A stretch of DNA of 64,000 bases from Haloterrigena alkaliphila (GCF_017352155.2 NZ_CP071462.1:1426001-1490000); one strand, 5' to 3'. Positions 26,137 through 34,470 are shown, counted from the first letter of the stretch. Notes: generated by a model from the letters alone, not told the origin. Program-made: numbers and translations.

Positions 26137-27245
26137 AGGTCACCTCGTCGGTACTGCGCGAAGGCGTAGGGGGCGATCACGGCGAGCGCCAGGACGAACA
26201 GCACCATCGCGACGGCGGAGCCGTACGCCCACTCGGGGGTTCCGGCGAACGCCTCGCGGTACATCATGATGCCGAGGATGTCGGCCGAGGGGCCCGGCTG
26301 GCTGCCGCCGTAGATGACGTAGATGAAGTCGAACGCCTTCAGCGCGAAGACCACGAGCACGACCGTCGCGCCCATCGTCGCCGCGCGGAGCTGCGGGATA
26401 ATTACGCGCCGGTAGAGCCGCAGGGTCGTCGCGCCGTCGACGCGGGCCGCCTCGTAGTGGTCGTCCGGGATGGCTCGCAGCGCCGCCAGGTAGACGATCA
26501 TGCAGTAGCCGCTGAACTGCCAGATCAGCGCGATGACGACCGCCCACAGCTTGAATCGGGGATCGCCGAGCCAGTTGGGCGCGATCGCGCCGAGGCCGAT
26601 CGCCTCGAGGGTCACGTTGATGACGCCGTCGGAGGCGTTGTACATCCACTTCCAGAAGATGGCGGTGACGACGAACGAGAGGCTCATCGGCAACAGGTAG
26701 ATCGTCCGGAAGCCGTTGCCGAAGCGGATCTCTCTGTCCATCAGGATCGCCAGTAGAAGCCCGACGATCAGCGAGACGCCGGTGAACGCCACCATCAGCA
26801 CGATCGTGTTCCACGTCGCGTTGTGGAACGCGCCGTCCCGGAGGAGCTGGACGTACGTATCCAGCGAGAGATTCGTGTAGTCGGGGTCGCCCAGTCCGGA
26901 CCAGTCGGTCAGCGAGATCAGGAAGTTCCACCCGATCGCGCCGTAGACGAACGCCCCCACGAGGAGGAACCCGGGGAGCCAGAAGGGAATCGACTGCACG
27001 AACTCGCTTCGGCGGATCGACCCGAGCGTCGATTCCGACTCGGGACCGGTCTCGTCCGGTCGGCCGAGGCCGGACTCGGCGGCGTCGACCCCGCCGGGCC
27101 GCTCACCGCCGTCAGAGCGAAGCTCCGACGAGGATCGCGGCTCGTTGAGCCGCTCACCGCCGTCGGATCGGAGCGGTCGGCCGGAGTCCGCGTCCGCATC
27201 CGAGTCCGACGACTGCCGGAGGGAGCGAACGAGCCGTTCGATCAT
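26133..27245 (-). CDS. CUT1 ABC permease, MalF type
   Basis: A 370-residue permease with six helices and the EAA coupling loop YEAARVDGATTLRLYRRVII. The first 85 or so residues are an acidic, Ser/Asp/Gly-rich cytoplasmic extension in which RSDGGER occurs twice, about 20 residues apart. Such a tail is not needed for the permease fold and may be a recent repeat expansion. The gene lies between the binding protein (30-base gap) and the second permease (4-base overlap). Confidence 0.9.
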   Translation of the reverse strand: MIERLVRSLRQSSDSDADADSGRPLRSDGGERLNEPRSSSELRSDGGERPGGVDAAESGLGRPDETGPESESTLGSIRRSEFVQSIPFWLPGFLLVGAFVYGAIGWNFLISLTDWSGLGDPDYTNLSLDTYVQLLRDGAFHNATWNTIVLMVAFTGVSLIVGLLLAILMDREIRFGNGFRTIYLLPMSLSFVVTAIFWKWMYNASDGVINVTLEAIGLGAIAPNWLGDPRFKLWAVVIALIWQFSGYCMIVYLAALRAIPDDHYEAARVDGATTLRLYRRVIIPQLRAATMGATVVLVVFALKAFDFIYVIYGGSQPGPSADILGIMMYREAFAGTPEWAYGSAVAMVLFVLALAVIAPYAFAQYRRGDL

Positions 27246-27275
27246 GTGTTCGAAGTGCCGTGCCGGTGTGTCATC

Positions 27276-28607
27276 TTACTCGAGCGCGTCGACGATGCCG
27301 CTGTAGGCCTCGTCGGCGTCCCAGTTTTCGGCCATCGCCGTCATGACGCCCTCGACGTCCGACTGCTGCCCCGGCGACAGCGCCAGTCCGTGGGCCATCG
27401 ACGGCGGCTGTTCGTCGGAGGACTGGAACTGCTCGATCTGGCGCTGGTGGAAGGCGGTGAACTCGGACGTGTCGACGTCGTTCCGCGGCGGGATCGACCC
27501 CTTCTGCAGGTTGAAGCGCCGCTGTGCGTCCGCCGTCCCCGCGTACCGGAGGAACGCGAGCGTCGCGTTCGGCGACGGGTTGTTCTTCGGGAAGACGAAC
27601 GAGTCCATGTTCAGCGCGTACATGCCGTCGGTTCCCGGGAACGGGATGTAGTCCCAGTCGTCCTCGAAGTCGAACCCGTCCTCGCCGAGGTACTGGCCGG
27701 CCGCCCAGTCGCCGTTGTGGTGGAAGGCCGCCTCGCCGGCGATGACGTCGCCGTTGGCCTCGTCCCACGCGGCGGAGCTGGCGTCTTCGGGGAAGTACTC
27801 CGAGAACTCGACGACCCGCTCGAGCGAGCTTCGGACGACGTCCTCGTTGTCCGAGACGTTTCCGTTGATGACCGCGTCGTAGGTATCGACGCCGCCCTCC
27901 GAAAGCAGCGTCGCGGCCCACAGCTGGACCATCATGAACGTCGCGGTCGACTGCGCGAAGCCGGTGTAGCCGGCGTCGTCGACGGCCGCGAGCGCAGTGG
28001 CGAAATCGTCGATGCTCTCGAGGGACGAGGGGTCGACGTCCGCGTCCTCGAGCACCGACACGTTGTAGAACACGTTGTTGAGTCGGTGGATGTTGATCGG
28101 GACCGCGTAGTAGGTCCCGTCGATCTGGGCCTGCTCCTCGGGGCCCGAGAGGTAGGCGTCTTGCATGTCGCTCTCCCAGACGTGTTCCCCGATGTCGAAC
28201 AGGAGGTCGTCGTTGGTGTACGTCGTCAGCGCCTGTCCGGGCCAGATCTGGAACGTGCTCGGCGGATCGTTGTCGACGAACCGACTCCGAACGTCGGTCT
28301 CGAGCGCGCTGCCGCCCCCGCCTGGTGACTCCTGCGGTTCGACGTCGATGTCGGGATGTTCCTCTTCGAACCCGGAGATGAGGGCATCGAACGCGTCCTT
28401 CTCGCCGCCCGCGGTCCACCAGTGACCGATCTCGAGCGTCTCGTACTCGCTCTCCTCGAGGTCCTCGTCGATGGCCTCGTCGAGCGAATCGGCGTCCGAT
28501 TCGCCGCCGCCGAGACAGCCCGCGAGCGCTAACCCACCCGCTGCACCCATCGCACCCAGAACGCGACGCCGTCGAAGCGTCCGACCGCTGTCGTTCTTAT
28601 CGCTCAT
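27276..28607 (-). CDS. sugar-type ABC substrate-binding lipoprotein
   Basis: First gene of the operon and its extracellular receptor. The 443-residue product has a Tat signal (RRRRVLGAMGAAGGLA) and lipobox LAGC, then an acidic linker and a family-1 solute-binding fold (LEIGHWWTAGGEKDAFDALI). Late stretches such as AFLRYAGTADAQRRFNLQKG are typical of maltose/multiple-sugar binding proteins. The ATG at 28605-28607 was chosen because it places the signal at the N-terminus. The ligand is unknown. A TATA-like box lies about 40 bases upstream. Confidence 0.92.
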   Translation of the reverse strand: MSDKNDSGRTLRRRRVLGAMGAAGGLALAGCLGGGESDADSLDEAIDEDLEESEYETLEIGHWWTAGGEKDAFDALISGFEEEHPDIDVEPQESPGGGGSALETDVRSRFVDNDPPSTFQIWPGQALTTYTNDDLLFDIGEHVWESDMQDAYLSGPEEQAQIDGTYYAVPINIHRLNNVFYNVSVLEDADVDPSSLESIDDFATALAAVDDAGYTGFAQSTATFMMVQLWAATLLSEGGVDTYDAVINGNVSDNEDVVRSSLERVVEFSEYFPEDASSAAWDEANGDVIAGEAAFHHNGDWAAGQYLGEDGFDFEDDWDYIPFPGTDGMYALNMDSFVFPKNNPSPNATLAFLRYAGTADAQRRFNLQKGSIPPRNDVDTSEFTAFHQRQIEQFQSSDEQPPSMAHGLALSPGQQSDVEGVMTAMAENWDADEAYSGIVDALE

Positions 28608-28640
28608 AGCGAATTTTGTCACGGGCGAGTATCTACCGTC

Positions 28641-28662
28641 TCCCATAATAAATATTGGTGTT
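28641..28662 (-). promoter_or_regulatory. promoter of the sugar ABC operon
   Basis: On the minus strand, ATATTTATTATG (28643-28655 region) is the most AT-rich patch upstream of the binding-protein gene. Its position implies a transcription start around 15 bases before the ATG, so this mRNA probably has a short leader. Confidence 0.45.
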
Positions 28663-28797
28663 ATTAATTCGCAGCTGAGTAAGGTTTGACAGAGAGTCTC
28701 TCGGCCGCCAGGCTCGGTGTTCGAGTCCAATTCGAAACGAGCCGCTGTCACCACGCTCCGCTATGGCAGCGGCTGGCGCTCACGAACTCTCTGTACG

Positions 28798-28822
28798 CTG
28801 TTCGAGTCCCGGACTCGAACAG
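28798..28822. repeat. perfect 12-bp-arm palindrome
   Basis: CTGTTCGAGTCC and GGACTCGAACAG face each other around a single C at 28810. It lies between the ferredoxin terminator and the operon promoter. It could be an operator or a DNA hairpin; it is not a tRNA T-arm, as no tRNA body surrounds it. Confidence 0.6.
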
Positions 28823-28872
28823 AGTAGCACCTACTTCGGACGTACGTGCGCCCGGTCACTCGATCCCGGTCG

Positions 28873-28878
28873 AAAAAA
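28873..28878 (-). terminator. T6 terminator of ferredoxin gene
   Basis: Six T residues on the minus strand begin about 20 bases after the ferredoxin stop, in GC-rich context, matching the simple T-run terminators of archaea. Confidence 0.45.
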
Positions 28879-28897
28879 TCGTCGCTACCACGTACCC

Positions 28898-29287
28898 TTA
28901 GATGACGCGGTTCTGCAGGTAGTCGAGGTGTTTCGCGTTGTAGACGATCTTGACCTCGTCGGTCTCGGCGGAGCCGATGCAGGTCAGTCGGACGTTCTTC
29001 TCCTCGACTTCCTCGTCCGAGAGGATCTGCTGCATGTCCATGTCGATCTCGCCCTCTCGGACGATCGCCGCACAGTTCGCACAGGCGCCTGCACGGCAGG
29101 AGAAGGGCCAGTCGTAGCCCTGGGCCTCGGCGGCCTCGAGGATGTACTCGCCCTCGGCGACGTCGAGGGTTCCGTAGTCCTCGTCGTCGAGACCGGCGTC
29201 GGCAGCCTGCTCGAAGAGGTCGTCATCATCCATGTCCCAGCCCTGGTCGTCCAGTACTTCGTAGTTGAGGTATTCTACCGTGGGCAT
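28898..29287 (-). CDS. halophilic [2Fe-2S] ferredoxin
   Basis: A plant-type ferredoxin of 129 residues, the length of the abundant haloarchaeal protein. The cluster is held by CRAGACANC and a later Cys in VRLTCIGS. It has the extra acidic N-terminal domain (about residues 10-40, [20 protein letters not shown]) that sets haloarchaeal ferredoxins apart. It accepts electrons from 2-oxoacid oxidoreductases. The start at 29287 gives the conserved [10 protein letters not shown] opening; the longer frame is unconserved. The gene stands alone with its own T-run terminator. Confidence 0.95.
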   Translation of the reverse strand: MPTVEYLNYEVLDDQGWDMDDDDLFEQAADAGLDDEDYGTLDVAEGEYILEAAEAQGYDWPFSCRAGACANCAAIVREGEIDMDMQQILSDEEVEEKNVRLTCIGSAETDEVKIVYNAKHLDYLQNRVI

Positions 29288-29414
29288 CACCCGAAGCTTC
29301 ACGTCCCGCACTGGTATAGCTTGCTGTTCAGTCCTAAATTGTCTTTGACTCGGAATTCGAAAGTTCGAACCAAAGAACGTCACCAAACGTAAACTACCGT
29401 GGCGCAAAACGGGT

Positions 29415-29432
29415 GGGAAAAAAGAAAATATC
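29415..29432 (-). terminator. T-rich terminator of phosphate permease
   Basis: On the minus strand, ATATTTTCTTTTTTCCC lies about 100 bases after the Pit stop, the clearest T-tract in this gap. Confidence 0.45.
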
Positions 29433-29527
29433 CACCGAACCGGTCCCTGGCCCGCGTCGTTTGCCGCTTCCCGCGCTGACGGTGGCGGTTTCCGCCGACT
29501 GGGTGGCCGCCGGTCTCCCGTCGGCCG

Positions 29528-30712
29528 TCAGAAGCCGAAGATCGGGACGAACCGGAACGTGATGTACGCGCCGACCGTCGAGATGAGCGGCACGACGTTT
29601 TGCATGAGGATGACGCGGGCCGTCGTCGAGGGATCGAAGAGATCCGACGCCTTCGGGATGTCTTCGGGTTCCTCCTCGCCGATGCCGGGCGACTGTTCGC
29701 CCTCCTGCTCGGCGGTGAGGGCGCCGACGGAGACGCGAGTCTCCTCGCCGCGGGCGGCGTCTGACAGCGTCGTCGTCCGGGTGGCCCGTCCCCAGCCTAA
29801 CCCGACGATGCTCATCGTCGCGATGACGACGAAACTCGCGGGAATGCCGATCGCGGAGAGGCCGACGACGATGGTCGAACTGATGACGGCGACGACGATC
29901 GCGGCCGTCAGCGGGAGGTTCGTGATGTCGTTGCCGAGCGTGTCCAGCGTCCGGCGGGCGATGGTGAAGCAGCCGACGGCGACCGCCGCCGAGCCGATCA
30001 GAATCAGCGGCACCATGTCGACGTCGCCGGTGCCGTAGATCGGCGCGATCGCGTTGGCGATGTTGCTCGTCCCCGAGGAAAAGCCCATCAGACAGCCGAT
30101 GCCGACGACGACGAACGCGCCGGTGATCTCCCGTCGATCGCCGTCGCCGCCGAACTGGAGCCGCGGGACGGTGCCGGACCGGTCGACGGATATCATCGGC
30201 TCGCCGTCCGTACTCCCCTCGATGGCGACCCACGCGTTGATCCGCGGGTAGAAGTAGCGGCCGACGACGCCGGCCACCCAGAAGCCGATGATCGGGGCGA
30301 CGATCCACCAGACGACGATCTCGCCTAACACCGACCAGTCGAGTTCCCCGGTCGCCAGGCCGAGCGCGGCGATGGCGCCGACGGCGGTCATCGACGTCGA
30401 CGCCGGGACGCCGGCGTAGTTGCCGACGAACAGCGCGCCCCCGATGAAGAAGAGGACGGCGACGTTCGACCGCATCGTGAAGATGGCGGTGTCGGTGACG
30501 AGTTCCTCGCCGAGCGTCGTGACGACCTGCGGGCCGATGGTGTAGGCCCCGATGAAGAAGAAAATCGACATCAGCCCGGCGGCCATCACCTTCGTAATCA
30601 CGTCGGCACCGACGGCGGGCCCGAACGCGGGCCCGGTCGTCGAGCCGCCGATGTTGTAGCCGACGAAGATCGCCGTGAGAATCCCGACGATAAGCAGCGG
30701 TTCCGCGTTCAC
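29528..30712 (-). CDS. pitA: Pit-type phosphate permease, copy 1
   Basis: A 394-residue polytopic permease of the inorganic phosphate transporter (Pit) family, which couples phosphate or metal-phosphate uptake to the ion gradient. The duplicated family signature is visible: YNIGGSTTGPAFGPAVGAD near the N-terminus and SSGTSNIANAIAPIYG in the second half. About ten helices flank a central soluble loop. It is closely related to copy 2 at 32061 (shared DAARGEE/DAIRGDV and ATRTTTLS-type stretches), so the pair probably arose by duplication. Confidence 0.92.
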   Translation of the reverse strand: MNAEPLLIVGILTAIFVGYNIGGSTTGPAFGPAVGADVITKVMAAGLMSIFFFIGAYTIGPQVVTTLGEELVTDTAIFTMRSNVAVLFFIGGALFVGNYAGVPASTSMTAVGAIAALGLATGELDWSVLGEIVVWWIVAPIIGFWVAGVVGRYFYPRINAWVAIEGSTDGEPMISVDRSGTVPRLQFGGDGDRREITGAFVVVGIGCLMGFSSGTSNIANAIAPIYGTGDVDMVPLILIGSAAVAVGCFTIARRTLDTLGNDITNLPLTAAIVVAVISSTIVVGLSAIGIPASFVVIATMSIVGLGWGRATRTTTLSDAARGEETRVSVGALTAEQEGEQSPGIGEEEPEDIPKASDLFDPSTTARVILMQNVVPLISTVGAYITFRFVPIFGF

Positions 30713-31007
30713 GTCCGACGCTTACGCGATCCGGTACTAAAAACGCGCTCATTCGCCGCCGCACCGGGGCCGACCTCACGCCCGGGTCCGCCGTTGCCAC
30801 CGACGCACGCCGGTGGCGCCTTGCAGCCTCGATCCCAAACGTTTCGACGCGTCGCTTCGTACGGGCAGCTATCATGTTGCCACGCACACCGCCGATTCCG
30901 GAACGTAATCGATCGCGGCACGGAGCGGGCCCGTCTCAGCCTCGAGCGGGATCGCGGCCGCGGTCGCAAAGCACGTCGATCGATACGGATTCGACCAGCG
31001 AGCAGCC
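30713..31007. other. 295-base divergent gap
   Basis: Holds the promoters of pitA copy 1 and the 31008 gene. Apart from GC-rich sequence with short inverted repeats such as CCACCGACGCACGCCGGTGG near 30797, nothing was recognised. Confidence 0.4.
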
Positions 31008-31508
31008 ATGAGACCGGCGCGCATCGACGCGCTGATCGACCTCGCGTACGGCGCCCTGATCTTCATCTCGATCGCGCTGATCGCCACGCTGGACCTTCGG
31101 ATCGGGCTGACGTTCGGGCTGGGCGTGTTCGCCTCGTACATCCTCCACGTCGTCTGGAAGATGGCCCGATTCGATCCCGACTGGATGACGACGTCCGTCA
31201 AGGAGACCGTCGAGGAGTCGGTCGAGGAATCGGTCGGGCAGACCGTCGAACAGCAGGTCGAGCAGACGGTCACCGACACCGTCGAGGAAACCGTCAACAG
31301 TACCGTTGAGGAGACCGTCAGCAGTACCGTCGAGGAAACCGTCAGCGACACTGTCGAGGAAACCGTCGAACAGACGGTCGGCGACCAACTCGACGAGGTC
31401 CAGGCGCAGGTCGAGTCCGTCGACGAGCGCGTCGACCGCCGTCCCCGCGAGGACGAGATCGAGGACCTCCTCGAGGAGTCCACCGAGGGTGAGGAAGTCG
31501 AGAACTGA
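31008..31508 (+). CDS. membrane-anchored TVE-repeat protein
   Basis: A 166-residue protein. Two hydrophobic helices (about residues 8-45) anchor it. From about residue 60 to 125 it consists of repeats in which TVEE or TVEQ alternates with TVSS, TVSD or TVNS. This gives Val every fourth residue and Glu between, a long amphipathic helix or coil. A coiled-coil tail DQLDEVQAQVESVDERVDRR follows. It lies between two Pit permeases and could be a scaffold or partner of them; that is inferred from position only. The stop codon is inside a 17-bp tandem repeat. Confidence 0.78.
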   Translation: MRPARIDALIDLAYGALIFISIALIATLDLRIGLTFGLGVFASYILHVVWKMARFDPDWMTTSVKETVEESVEESVGQTVEQQVEQTVTDTVEETVNSTVEETVSSTVEETVSDTVEETVEQTVGDQLDEVQAQVESVDERVDRRPREDEIEDLLEESTEGEEVEN

Positions 31509-31567
31509 GCCGAGTCGAGAACTGAGCCGAGTCGAGAACTGAGCCGAGTCGAGAACTGAGCCGAGCC
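31500..31567 (+). repeat. 17-bp tandem repeat containing the stop codon
   Basis: Four head-to-tail copies of GAGAACTGAGCCGAGTC start at 31500, 31517, 31534 and 31551; the last ends CC instead of TC. The first copy supplies the final codons (Glu-Asn) and the TGA of the 31008 gene. Confidence 0.9.
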
Positions 31568-31588
31568 GGGTTCCTGCGACCACGCTGC

Positions 31589-32014
31589 TCACCGGACGAC
31601 GGTCACTGGAACCGGCGACTGTCGGACCACCTTCTCCGCGACGTTGCCGACGAACAACCGGTCCGCGAGGCTGCCGCTGTGACTGCCGACGACGATCGCA
31701 TCGTGGTCGCCTGCCCGGTCGAGAATCGCGCGGACCGGATGACCCAGCTCAACGACGGTCTCGAGCGTCGGTTCCCCGTCGGACGCCTCGACGAGGTCTC
31801 GCGCGCGGTCGAACACCGCTTCGGCGTGCTCCTCGGCCATCGCCTCGAGGTCGTCGGCCAACGCCAGCCCCGTCGCTTCGCCCCACAGCGGAGACGGTTC
31901 GCCGACGACGGTGAGCACCGTGATCTCGGCGTCCGGGTGGGCCGCGAGGGTGTACTCGAGGGCGTGCTCGCTCATTTCGGAGCCGTCCATCGGCACGAGA
32001 ACGCGGGAGATCAT
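31589..32014 (-). CDS. universal stress protein, UspA family
   Basis: A 141-residue Usp starting ISRVLVPMDGSEMSEHALEY. The nucleotide site is GSHSGSLADRLFVGN; the second Gly of the usual G-x2-G is Ser, so ATP binding may be altered. It lies directly downstream of Pit copy 2 (46 bases), and a transporter-Usp pairing is common in archaea, suggesting regulation of the permease. It converges with the TVE-repeat gene. Confidence 0.9.
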   Translation of the reverse strand: MISRVLVPMDGSEMSEHALEYTLAAHPDAEITVLTVVGEPSPLWGEATGLALADDLEAMAEEHAEAVFDRARDLVEASDGEPTLETVVELGHPVRAILDRAGDHDAIVVGSHSGSLADRLFVGNVAEKVVRQSPVPVTVVR

Positions 32015-32060
32015 ACGTCAGTTCCCACGGCGAGGGGAATAAACGCGGCGGGCTGTTCAC

Positions 32061-33224
32061 TTAGACGAACGGTACGGCGACGAAGAAGGCGTAGGCGAGG
32101 ATCGTCGACATCGACGGCCCGATGATCCACATCGAGACGTACTTCATGATCGCCCGCGGGTTGAACAGGTCGCCCGCGTTCAGGACTTCGTCGGACTCCG
32201 CTTCACCGATCTTGGTCACCGGGGCCTCCGGTTCCGCCTTCAGCGCCCCCATCGACATCTCCGCGTCGACGTCGCCGCGGATCGCATCTCGAGCCGTCAC
32301 GGGTCGGGTCGCCCGTCCCCAGCCGAGGCCGACGATGGTCATTACCGACCCCATCACGAGGCTGATCGGGATCCCCATCCAGGAGAGGATCGTCGTGATC
32401 GTCGAGGCGGTCGTCATGACGACCAGCGCCGCCAGCAGCGGGATGTCGCTGAGTTCGCTGCCGACCGACTCCATCGTCCGACGGGCGATGGTGAAGCCGC
32501 CGATGCCGATCGCGATCGTCGCGAGGACGATCGCGTTGTCGGCCCCGAGCGCGCCGCTGCTGACCAGCGGCGCGACGGCGTTGGGGACGTTGCTCGCACC
32601 GGCGCTGAAGGCCATGTAACAGCCGATGACGAGGACGAGGATCGTCCCGACGAACTCCTGGGTGGTCGTGTTCGGTCCGTACGCGGGTTTCGGGACCGAT
32701 CCGCCGCGGTCGAGAACCAGCAGCGGTCCCTCCGAGGACCGAATGTTGAACCGGCGGTTGAGTTCCGGGTAGACGTAGCGCCCGATCGTGGCACCGACCC
32801 AGAGGCCGATGATCGGGGTGACGACCCACCACGAGATGATCCAGCCGATCGTGTCGAAGTTGAGCGTGTTCGTCGCGAGCCCCAGTCCGGCGATGGCGCC
32901 GACGGTCGTCATCGACGTCGGCACCGGAACGCCGAAGACGTTCGCGATGAGGATGCCGAAGCCGATGAAAAAGAGCACGGCGACGCCCGCGGCGAGCGAG
33001 ATGTCGATCGCGATGATGTCGCCGGCGAGCGTGTCCATCACGTTCCGACCGACGGTCCAGCCGCCGAGGAAGACGAAGACGGTCATCAATCCGGCGGCGG
33101 TGGTCTTCCGGAGGAGTCCGGCTCCGACGGCGGGCCCCCACGCGATCCCGGTCGACGAGCCGCCGATGTTGAAGCCGACGAACAGCGACGCGACGATCCC
33201 GACCAACAACACGGTTTCGACCAT
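32061..33224 (-). CDS. pitA: Pit-type phosphate permease, copy 2
   Basis: A 387-residue paralogue of copy 1. The signatures are FNIGGSSTGIAWGPAVGAG and SAGASNVPNAVAPLVSSG. The frame is open 63 bases further upstream, but the ATG at 33222-33224 aligns with the start of copy 1 (both begin just before a first helix ending NIGGS-TG). It is followed by a Usp gene and divergent from hisA. Confidence 0.92.
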   Translation of the reverse strand: MVETVLLVGIVASLFVGFNIGGSSTGIAWGPAVGAGLLRKTTAAGLMTVFVFLGGWTVGRNVMDTLAGDIIAIDISLAAGVAVLFFIGFGILIANVFGVPVPTSMTTVGAIAGLGLATNTLNFDTIGWIISWWVVTPIIGLWVGATIGRYVYPELNRRFNIRSSEGPLLVLDRGGSVPKPAYGPNTTTQEFVGTILVLVIGCYMAFSAGASNVPNAVAPLVSSGALGADNAIVLATIAIGIGGFTIARRTMESVGSELSDIPLLAALVVMTTASTITTILSWMGIPISLVMGSVMTIVGLGWGRATRPVTARDAIRGDVDAEMSMGALKAEPEAPVTKIGEAESDEVLNAGDLFNPRAIMKYVSMWIIGPSMSTILAYAFFVAVPFV

Positions 33225-33402
33225 TGGGAGTGGATATCTGAGGGTTCCTGAAATAAGTACTGGGACAGCCGGATACGACATTCGCATGCGATTGCAGCCG
33301 GCGACGGTACCGACCCGGACACTCGCCGTCGGCTCCGGCGTCGTTCGACGAGCCGTCGCCTCGAGGCGACGCTCACGGTTCGGTCGCTCCCGAAGTCGGT
33401 GG

Positions 33403-33409
33403 CTTTAGG
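33403..33409 (+). promoter_or_regulatory. TATA-like box of hisA
   Basis: CTTTAGG stands about 27 bases before the hisA ATG, compatible with a leaderless start. Confidence 0.4.
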
Positions 33410-33433
33410 CCCGCGCCCGGCCTCCGCTACCGT

Positions 33434-34168
33434 ATGAGCGAGTTTCCGACATTTCAGGTGATTCCCGCCGTCGACGTCCAGGACGGCGAGGTCGTCCAGC
33501 TCGTCCAGGGCGAGCGCGGGACCGAGAAGCGCTACGGCGACCCCGTCGACGCCGCCCGCCGGTGGCTCGACGAGGGCGCCGAAGCGCTCCACCTCGTCGA
33601 TCTGGACGGCGCCTTCGAGGGCCAGCGGGCCAACGCCGACGCCATCGACGACGTCCTCGAGACCGTCGACGTCCCGACGCAACTGGGCGGAGGCATCCGA
33701 ACCGCCGACGACGCCGTCGACCTGCTCGAGCGCGGCGTCGACCGGGTCATCCTCGGAACGGCGGCCGTCGAGAATCCCGAGATCGTCGCCGAGATCAGCG
33801 AGCGCCACCCAGACAGCGTGGTCGTCAGCCTCGACGCCAAGGACGGCGAGGTCGTCGTGGAGGGGTGGACCGAGGGCGCGGGAATCTCCCCGGTCGAAGC
33901 GGCGGAGCGGTACGAAGAGCTTGGCGCCGCCGCGATTCTCTTCACCAACGTCGACGTCGAGGGCCAACTCGAGGGCGTCGCCACGGAACCGGTGCGGGAA
34001 CTGGTCGACGCGACCGCTATCCCGGTCGTCGCCAGCGGCGGCGTGGCCACGCTCGAGGACGTTCGCGACCTGAAGGACGCCGGCGCGGCCGCCGTCGTGG
34101 TCGGCAGCGCGCTCTACGAAGGGAAGTTCACGCTCGAGGAGGCGCAGTCTGTCGTCGACGATAGCTGA
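33434..34168 (+). CDS. hisA: HisA isomerase (ProFAR isomerase)
   Basis: HisA converts ProFAR to PRFAR by an Amadori rearrangement, the fourth step of histidine synthesis. The 244-residue (beta/alpha)8 barrel shows both half-barrel signatures: VIPAVDVQDGEVVQL with the N-terminal catalytic Asp, and later VVASGGVATLEDV and VVGSALYEGKF for the two phosphate sites. It is the normal length. It is convergent with trkH across a gap that holds a dispersed repeat, and hisB lies 2.6 kb further on. Confidence 0.95.
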   Translation: MSEFPTFQVIPAVDVQDGEVVQLVQGERGTEKRYGDPVDAARRWLDEGAEALHLVDLDGAFEGQRANADAIDDVLETVDVPTQLGGGIRTADDAVDLLERGVDRVILGTAAVENPEIVAEISERHPDSVVVSLDAKDGEVVVEGWTEGAGISPVEAAERYEELGAAAILFTNVDVEGQLEGVATEPVRELVDATAIPVVASGGVATLEDVRDLKDAGAAAVVVGSALYEGKFTLEEAQSVVDDS

Positions 34169-34250
34169 ATTGGCGCGGAACGATCTGTCGACTAGGGGTT
34201 GCTGACCCAGTTTTCACTGACGTTCCGAATATTCGAACGTACTGCTCGCT

Positions 34251-34320
34251 CTGGCATCGAGGGATTCCACGCCTTCCCCAGCCGATTCGTTCGCTCGCGC
34301 TCACGGCGCGAGCCGTGAGC
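34251..34320 (+). repeat. dispersed repeat copy D
   Basis: In the convergent hisA-trkH gap. It starts CTGGCATCGAGGGATTCCAC and continues CCTTCCCCAGCCGATTCG. Instead of the CATCCCTCGCGC section it runs into the perfect hairpin GCTCACGGC (34299-34307) / GCCGTGAGC (34312-34320). Confidence 0.65.
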
Positions 34321-34383
34321 CGGGCCCCAGAGGGGCCGGAACGGAGGGAGGAGTGTCCTCGTGAACGGAGTGAACGAGGGCTC

Positions 34384-34425
34384 GGAAGACGCGAAGCGTC
34401 TTCCGGTGCTTTTAATCGAATTTTT
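34384..34425 (+). terminator. hairpin plus T runs after hisA
   Basis: GGAAGACGC-GAA-GCGTCTTCC (34384-34404) is followed by TTTT and TTTTT within 21 bases. This has the form of an intrinsic terminator for transcripts coming from hisA, although it is 215 bases past the stop. The T-runs alone would suffice in archaea. Confidence 0.45.
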
Positions 34426-34430
34426 GCCGA

Positions 34431-34451
34431 GGGCGCGGCGACGCCGCGCCC
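34431..34451. repeat. 21-bp GC palindrome
   Basis: GGGCGCGGCG and CGCCGCGCCC surround a single A at 34441, about 20 bases from the trkH stop. It resembles the palindromes near ileS. Confidence 0.55.
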
Positions 34452-34470
34452 GCGGAGCAAAACTTCGTTC

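Noticed and set aside
28717-28822. tRNA-like GTTCGAGTCC sequences
   Set aside because: The motif resembles a T-arm, but no acceptor, D or anticodon stems can be drawn around it. It is half of a longer palindrome.
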